Source: an uncultured Bacillota bacterium
Lineage (GTDB): Bacteria > Bacillota > Dethiobacteria > DTU022 > UBA8154
Direction of reading: 5' to 3'
Assembly (NCBI GenBank): GCA_937973635.1
Contig: CALJJZ010000007.1
Span: forward strand, 1-53,083
Length of the DNA stretch: 53,083 nt
The notes below the pieces were generated by a model. It ran no database searches, was not told where the DNA came from, and saw nothing but the letters and a program-made list of their open reading frames with translations. Every line of letters begins with the position of its first letter. Positions within the stretch are counted from its first letter, which is position 1. Made by a program: the position numbers and the translations under genes. Shown here one piece after another: positions 49,305 to 53,083 of the stretch.

Positions 49305-51050
49305 GTGAGAATCCTGGAACGAGAACAGACAGCAGAGCAGTTAAGGGAGATTATCGCTGTGGCCAACGGTACTGCCCCGCCAGACCTTTTGCTGCAGCGG
49401 GCGCAAGTTGTCAATGTTTTCAGCGGCGAAATCGTTAAGGTAAATGTGGCCGTGAAAAACGGCATTATCGCTGGCCTAGGGGAATACACCAGGGCGGCAG
49501 AGGTGATCGACCTGGCAGGGCTCTTTCTCCTCCCCGGTTTCATCGACGCCCATGTCCATATCGAAAGTTCCATGCTTACGCCGCCTGCCTTTGCGGCGGC
49601 GGCGCTGCCCCACGGCACCACCGCTGTTGTGGCTGATCCCCACGAGATCGTCAACGTGGCCGGCCTGAAAGGGCTGCGCTATATGATGGAAGCGTCTCGT
49701 GGGCTACCCCTCGATTTCTTCTACACTGTGCCCTCCTGCATTCCCGCTTCGCCACTGGAGACCTCCGGGGCTAGCTTCGGCCGGGCGGAAGTGGCGCAGG
49801 CCTTTAAACTTTTACCTGCCTCCCCGGCCTTGGCAGAGGTAATGAACTATTCCGGCGTGCTAGCGGGAGAAATAGATTTACTGGAGAAAATCAGTACAGC
49901 CCTTGCTGCCGGGCGGCAAGTGGACGGCCATGCCCCGCTGCTCTCCGGTCCCGGGTTAAATGCTTATGCCGCTGCGGGCATTACTACAGACCACGAGTGC
50001 TCCACGCTGCAGGAGGCCAGGGAAAAACTGCGCCTGGGCATGACCATACTGGTGCGTGAAAGTTCGGCGGCAAAGAACCTGGCGGCCCTTTTACCCCTTT
50101 TACACGAGGATACATGGCCTTTTATGGCCTTTTGCAGCGATGATTGCCATGCGGGGGAACTGCTGGCGGGAGAGGGCATTGCCCGGATTCTGCGCCGCGC
50201 CGTGGCTGCCGGGGCTGCACCCCTGCACGCAGTGCGCATGGCCACTATCAATACGGCCCGCCATTATGGCCTTAAAAGGAGGGGCGCTGTGGCCCCTTCT
50301 TACCTGGCGGACATGGTGGCAGTGGATAACCTGGAAAACTTTGGAGCGGAACTGGTATTCAAAAGGGGCCGGCTCGTTGCCCGCGGAGGAGAGATGCTGT
50401 TCGGTCTGGCTGTCTCCAGGCCGGCGGAGGCACTCCTAAACAGCGTTTACCTACCTCCTCTCGAAGGCAGGCTGGTACTGCCGCCGCCTCCTTCAGCTAG
50501 TGCCCGGGCCAGGGTGATAACTATTAACGAGGGGCAGCTGCTGACGGGGAAAGAATTGTTAACGGTGGAGGAAGTAAACAGGGCCAAGGATCTTGCTCGT
50601 ATCGCCGTAGTAGAACGCCACGGCAAAAATGGCAACATAGCTGTGGGCTTGGTTCGGGGCTTTGGCCCGCTGCAGGGTGCCCTTGCCTCTACGGTAGCCC
50701 ACGACAGCCATAACCTGCTCGTCCTGGGCTCAGCGGCAGCGGCTATGGAAGCGGCTGCCCGCGCTGTGGCAGCGGAGGGAGGGGGGATGGCCGTATCCTC
50801 TGCCCAGGGCGAGGTGCTGGCACTGCTACCCCTACCGGTGGGCGGCCTCATGTCCGGGGCAGGGGCAGCTACTGTAGCCCGAGGATATGAACTGCTCGGC
50901 GAGGCTGCCCGGAGAGTGGGCTGTACTTTGCCTCACCCTTTCATGGCCCTTTCTTTCCTTTCCTTGCCTGTGATCCCCGAACTAAAAATAACCGACCGCG
51001 GCCTTGTAGATGTCAATAGTTTTACCTTTGTAAAGCTCTGGGAGCAGTAA
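49305..51050 (+). CDS. ade: Adenine deaminase
   Basis: Ade deaminates adenine to hypoxanthine. The 581-residue protein has the amidohydrolase metal motif GFIDAHVHIESSML, VADPHEIVNVAG, DHECSTLQEA, the active-site FCSDDCHAGELL, and the C-terminal SLPVIPELKITDRGLVD, all typical of bacterial Ade. GTG at 49305 is the conventional start, but GGAGGTGA (49301-49308) overlaps it. With that ribosome site, CTG at 49314 or ATC at 49311 is better spaced. AzgA permease at 44309-45598 probably supplies the substrate. Confidence 0.94.
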   Translation: MRILEREQTAEQLREIIAVANGTAPPDLLLQRAQVVNVFSGEIVKVNVAVKNGIIAGLGEYTRAAEVIDLAGLFLLPGFIDAHVHIESSMLTPPAFAAAALPHGTTAVVADPHEIVNVAGLKGLRYMMEASRGLPLDFFYTVPSCIPASPLETSGASFGRAEVAQAFKLLPASPALAEVMNYSGVLAGEIDLLEKISTALAAGRQVDGHAPLLSGPGLNAYAAAGITTDHECSTLQEAREKLRLGMTILVRESSAAKNLAALLPLLHEDTWPFMAFCSDDCHAGELLAGEGIARILRRAVAAGAAPLHAVRMATINTARHYGLKRRGAVAPSYLADMVAVDNLENFGAELVFKRGRLVARGGEMLFGLAVSRPAEALLNSVYLPPLEGRLVLPPPPSASARARVITINEGQLLTGKELLTVEEVNRAKDLARIAVVERHGKNGNIAVGLVRGFGPLQGALASTVAHDSHNLLVLGSAAAAMEAAARAVAAEGGGMAVSSAQGEVLALLPLPVGGLMSGAGAATVARGYELLGEAARRVGCTLPHPFMALSFLSLPVIPELKITDRGLVDVNSFTFVKLWEQ

Positions 51051-51069
51051 GCAGCAAAAAAAAACATGC

Positions 51070-51969
51070 TCAGGGGGTGAACCTGTAGGGGTTGACGTGC
51101 ACAAGCACGTCACCCACCTCTTTTACCGTGTCCATGACCTGTTGTTTGATGGAAGTGGCAATGTTGTGCCCTTCTTCTACGGTCATCTCAGCGTTTACCT
51201 CCACGGCCATATCGACCATGATCTGCTGTCCCAGGTATCTCCCTTTAATCCAGGAGACGGCCTGCACCCCATCAATCTCCTCGGTGATGGCCTTGATCTC
51301 TTCCACCTTCTCCTGTTCCGGGGAGGCGTCCATCAGCCCCCGCGCCGCTTGGATCAGGATCTGGGCGGCCATTTTTGCAATCAGCAGGGCGATGATAATC
51401 CCTGCCAGGGGGTCAGCATATTTTAACCAGCCTAGCTGCAGGTGCGCCCCCATGATGCTGCCTAGAATACCCACAAAGGTGCCTATGGACGAGTAGGCGT
51501 CTGCCCGGTGGTCCCAGGCGTTGGCCTTAATGGCCTCGCTGTTAAGCGCCTGGCCGGCAAGGTGGGTAACCCTGAACATATACTCCTTGACGGCGATAGA
51601 GACAATGGCGACAAAAAGAGCCAAGAGCGAAGGTGTGACAAACTCCTGCGCCAGCAGCGCTTGGATAATGCTTCTGACGATCAGCCCGGCGGTAAAGGCC
51701 ATCATCAGCCCCACCAGGGCAGCGGCCAGGGGCTCGATCTTGCCGTGGCCGTACATGTGGCAATCGTCGGCGGGCTTTTTGGCAATTTTAATGCAGACAT
51801 AAACCACAGAAGTGGCCAGGACGTCGGAGCCCGAGTGAAATGCGTCGGCCAGCATGGCCTTGCTGCCGCTGAAGTACCCCACCAGGCCTTTTAAAATACT
51901 GAGCAGCAGATTGCCCACCAGACAATACAGCGTTACCAGCTCACCCTTTTGGTAGTCAATGGTTTTCAC
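51070..51969 (-). CDS. Cation diffusion facilitator (CDF) metal exporter
   Basis: The 299-residue protein has six hydrophobic segments and the CDF metal-site motifs MLADAFHSGSDVLAT (TM2) and WDHRADAYSS (TM5), plus HMYGHGKIEPLAA, and a C-terminal cytoplasmic domain with IMVDMAVEVNAEMTVEEGHN and DVLVHVNPY. CDF proteins exchange protons for divalent cations. The NiCo riboswitch in its leader indicates nickel or cobalt as regulatory signals and likely cargo. I prefer GTG at 51969 after GGGAGGAGGA; a longer start at 52017 adds a hydrophobic tail upstream of that site. Confidence 0.92.
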   Translation of the reverse strand: MKTIDYQKGELVTLYCLVGNLLLSILKGLVGYFSGSKAMLADAFHSGSDVLATSVVYVCIKIAKKPADDCHMYGHGKIEPLAAALVGLMMAFTAGLIVRSIIQALLAQEFVTPSLLALFVAIVSIAVKEYMFRVTHLAGQALNSEAIKANAWDHRADAYSSIGTFVGILGSIMGAHLQLGWLKYADPLAGIIIALLIAKMAAQILIQAARGLMDASPEQEKVEEIKAITEEIDGVQAVSWIKGRYLGQQIMVDMAVEVNAEMTVEEGHNIATSIKQQVMDTVKEVGDVLVHVNPYRFTP

Positions 51970-52021
51970 CGGCCTGTAAATCCTCCTCCCGGGAAAAAGT
52001 AACGGAAAAAGTAACAATCAG

Positions 52022-52068
52022 AAAAAGCAATAACACCTGTGAGACTTCGTTGGTTAGTCCCACAGGTG
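52022..52068 (-). terminator. Terminator controlled by the NiCo riboswitch
   Basis: On the minus strand CACCTGTG-GGACT and AGTCT-CACAGGTG (52068-52034) form a stem of about 12 pairs with one mismatch, followed by TTATTGCTTTTT. Its 5' arm is the 3' strand of aptamer helix P4 and the conserved tail, so aptamer and terminator exclude each other. Confidence 0.88.
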
Positions 52069-52127
52069 CGTTAAACCTGCTGCCCAAAAGGCCCGACTGC
52101 CGGCGAAAAACGCCCGCCTGATCTAAA
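52052..52127 (-). ncRNA. NiCo (czcD-type) riboswitch
   Basis: The minus-strand leader of the CDF gene matches the NiCo aptamer in order: TTAGATCAGGC (P1 5' strand and first conserved loop), a GGCG/CGCC helix P2, GGCAG-T-CGGGC, a short P3 (GCC/GGC), AGCAG, P4 (CAGGT/ACCTG) and the tail CTGTGGGACTAA closing P1. The conserved G-rich loops fit the known Ni/Co-binding sites. The family is an ON switch: bound metal prevents the overlapping terminator from forming. Confidence 0.9.
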
Positions 52128-52173
52128 AGAAAATATTTAAGCTGAAGTGTCTTAATTCCCTGTTTTCAACTTG

Positions 52174-52202
52174 ATTATAAAATGGCGCCCTATAAATGTC
52201 AA
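52174..52202 (-). promoter_or_regulatory. Consensus promoter of the NiCo-CDF transcript
   Basis: On the minus strand TTGACA (52202-52197) and TATAAT (52179-52174) are both perfect and spaced by 17 bases. The predicted RNA start near 52167 is about 40 bases before the NiCo aptamer. Such a strong promoter fits control at the level of termination. Confidence 0.92.
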
Positions 52203-52259
52203 TTGTGTTGGGGGAAAAATATGCACTTTGGCTGCTTAATCAAAATATTCAGATATTGC

Positions 52260-52289
52260 TTGCTAAAATTGGCTTTATTATGTCATAAT
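52260..52289 (+). promoter_or_regulatory. Candidate promoter of the acyl-CoA ligase gene
   Basis: TTGCTA (52260-52265) and CATAAT (52284-52289) are spaced by 18 bases, about 40 bases before the proposed start at 52332. The -10 matches in five of six positions. The AT-rich gap holds nothing else on this strand. Confidence 0.45.
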
Positions 52290-52331
52290 ATTTTTTAAAA
52301 GGCACCTTTACTAAAACCTAAGGAGGTAAAA

Positions 52332-53083
52332 ATAGGCTCCATCCAAATACATATCGGGGAGATGCTGGCCAGGAACGCCAGGATGTTTCCCCATGATACG
52401 GCGCTGGTGGAGAGGTCCCCTCAGGAAGACAAAAGGATCAGCATTACCTGGCAGGAATTTGACAAGCGTGCCAATATGTTTGCCCGGGTGCTGCAGGAGA
52501 TGGGCGTAAAAAAAGGCGACCGGGTCATGCAGCTTATGCACAATTCCCTGGAGTGGCTCGTGGTTTACTTTGGTATTGTCCGTAGCGGGGCATGGGTGGT
52601 CCCCCTCAATTTCCGCTTTACCGCCGCCGACATCCAGTACTGCACCCATGTTGCCGAACCCCGGGTTTTCGTCTTTGGTGAAGAATTTGGGGAACGTCTC
52701 TCCGGCATCAGGGAGACGCTGCCCGGCGTAGAAAAATATTCTGCGTAGGTGCAGCCGCCCCGCCCTTTGCCGAAGAGTATGCGGCGCTCCTGGCGGGGGC
52801 ACCGGCGGACCCCCCTCTGTGCAGATCAGCCTGGAGGACCCCTGCGGGCTCTACTTTACCTCAGGCACGACGGGACAGCCGAAACCCATCCTGCTTACCC
52901 ACAGGAACATGGAAAATGCCTGCATTACGGAAAACAGGCACCATTTCCAGACCAAAGACGACAACTTTATCCTCATCCCTCCCCTTTACCATACAGGCGC
53001 CAAGATGCACTGGTTTGGCAGTCTGATCGTAGGCGGCGCCGCGGTGATCCTCAAGGGAATCTCTCCCCGGTGGATCCTGGAAG
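52332..53083 (+). pseudogene. AMP-dependent acyl-CoA synthetase/ligase, two apparent frameshifts, cut by window end
   Basis: The N-terminal part of an acyl-adenylate ligase is read in three frames: IGEMLARNARMFPHDTALVE to about 52740, then CVGAAAPPFAEEYAALLAG to about 52815, then ISLEDPCGLYFTSGTTGQPK onward with the AMP-binding motif TSGTTGQPKP. Each change equals one missing base, next to an A5 run (52732-52736) and a C6 run (52810-52815), so sequencing error is as likely as true decay. AAGGAGGT at 52320-52327 points to ATA at 52332 as start; the first ATG, 52362, is too far away. Activates a carboxylic acid to acyl-CoA; substrate unknown. Confidence 0.8.

Noticed and set aside
1-53083. tRNA, rRNA, CRISPR array, insertion sequence, phage or attachment sites
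   Set aside because: I looked for cloverleaf ends, repeat-spacer patterns, transposase-like proteins and terminal inverted repeats and saw none that could be supported.

Overview
The window looks like chromosome of an anaerobic Gram-positive bacterium of the class Clostridia, probably a relative of Peptococcaceae or Thermoanaerobacteraceae. The evidence is a Trp T-box leader, a NiCo riboswitch, AGGAGG-type ribosome sites with frequent GTG and TTG starts, a PHP-type PolX, a DUF4321 protein, a tungsten-type aldehyde:ferredoxin oxidoreductase, a NuoE/NuoF/HoxU diaphorase and a selenocysteine codon. I saw no rRNA, tRNA, CRISPR array, phage genes or insertion sequence.

Layout. 1-7656: the end of a shikimate/aromatic block (aroQ end, aroH), then a promoter, a Trp T-box and a complete tryptophan operon in the unusual order trpB-A-E-G-D-C-F. 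7779-9928: a membrane coiled-coil protein, a phosphodiester glycosidase and a convergent HD hydrolase. 10139-15907: PolX, a flavodoxin, a TIM-barrel epimerase-like protein, a GNAT, an MFS carrier and a RidA-like protein. 15912-20280: SpeD, a small P-loop kinase, an alpha/beta-hydrolase-like protein and an ABC-2 exporter. 20314-28582: UspA, then MoaD-like protein, AOR, alanine dehydrogenase, class III aminotransferase and a LuxR-type regulator on the minus strand, with an APC permease divergent from the regulator. 28626-32881: a minus-strand housekeeping run ending (upstream) in an ArsC/Spx-family gene with an in-frame TGA. 33056-35623: M29 aminopeptidase and a lipoprotein. 35903-42810: diaphorase genes followed by MoxR, DUF58 and a DUF4129-like membrane protein. 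42807-51050: DUF4321, SfsA, glutaredoxin, AzgA purine permease, PspC and LiaF-like proteins, cupin, metallo-hydrolase, UspA and adenine deaminase. 51070-53083: a CDF metal exporter under a NiCo riboswitch and a frameshifted acyl-CoA ligase.

How the genes fit together. Uncharged tRNA-Trp should open the trp operon through the T-box. The aminotransferase, alanine dehydrogenase, AOR and MoaD-like protein can be read as one catabolic route: an amine gives its amino group to pyruvate, alanine is recycled with release of ammonia and NADH, and the aldehyde is oxidised with ferredoxin; the APC permease and LuxR regulator would be uptake and control. AzgA and adenine deaminase together suggest purine uptake and use.

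The clearest hidden feature is the minus-strand gene at 32531-32881. Conventional calling truncates it, but its TGA sits exactly where the first Cys of the CxxC motif belongs, and a bacterial SECIS-like hairpin follows with its loop 23 nt downstream. Second is the NiCo riboswitch at 52052-52127 with an overlapping terminator and a perfect-consensus promoter. Two genes (16860-17297 and 52332 onward) have good Shine-Dalgarno sites but only ATA as a plausible start.
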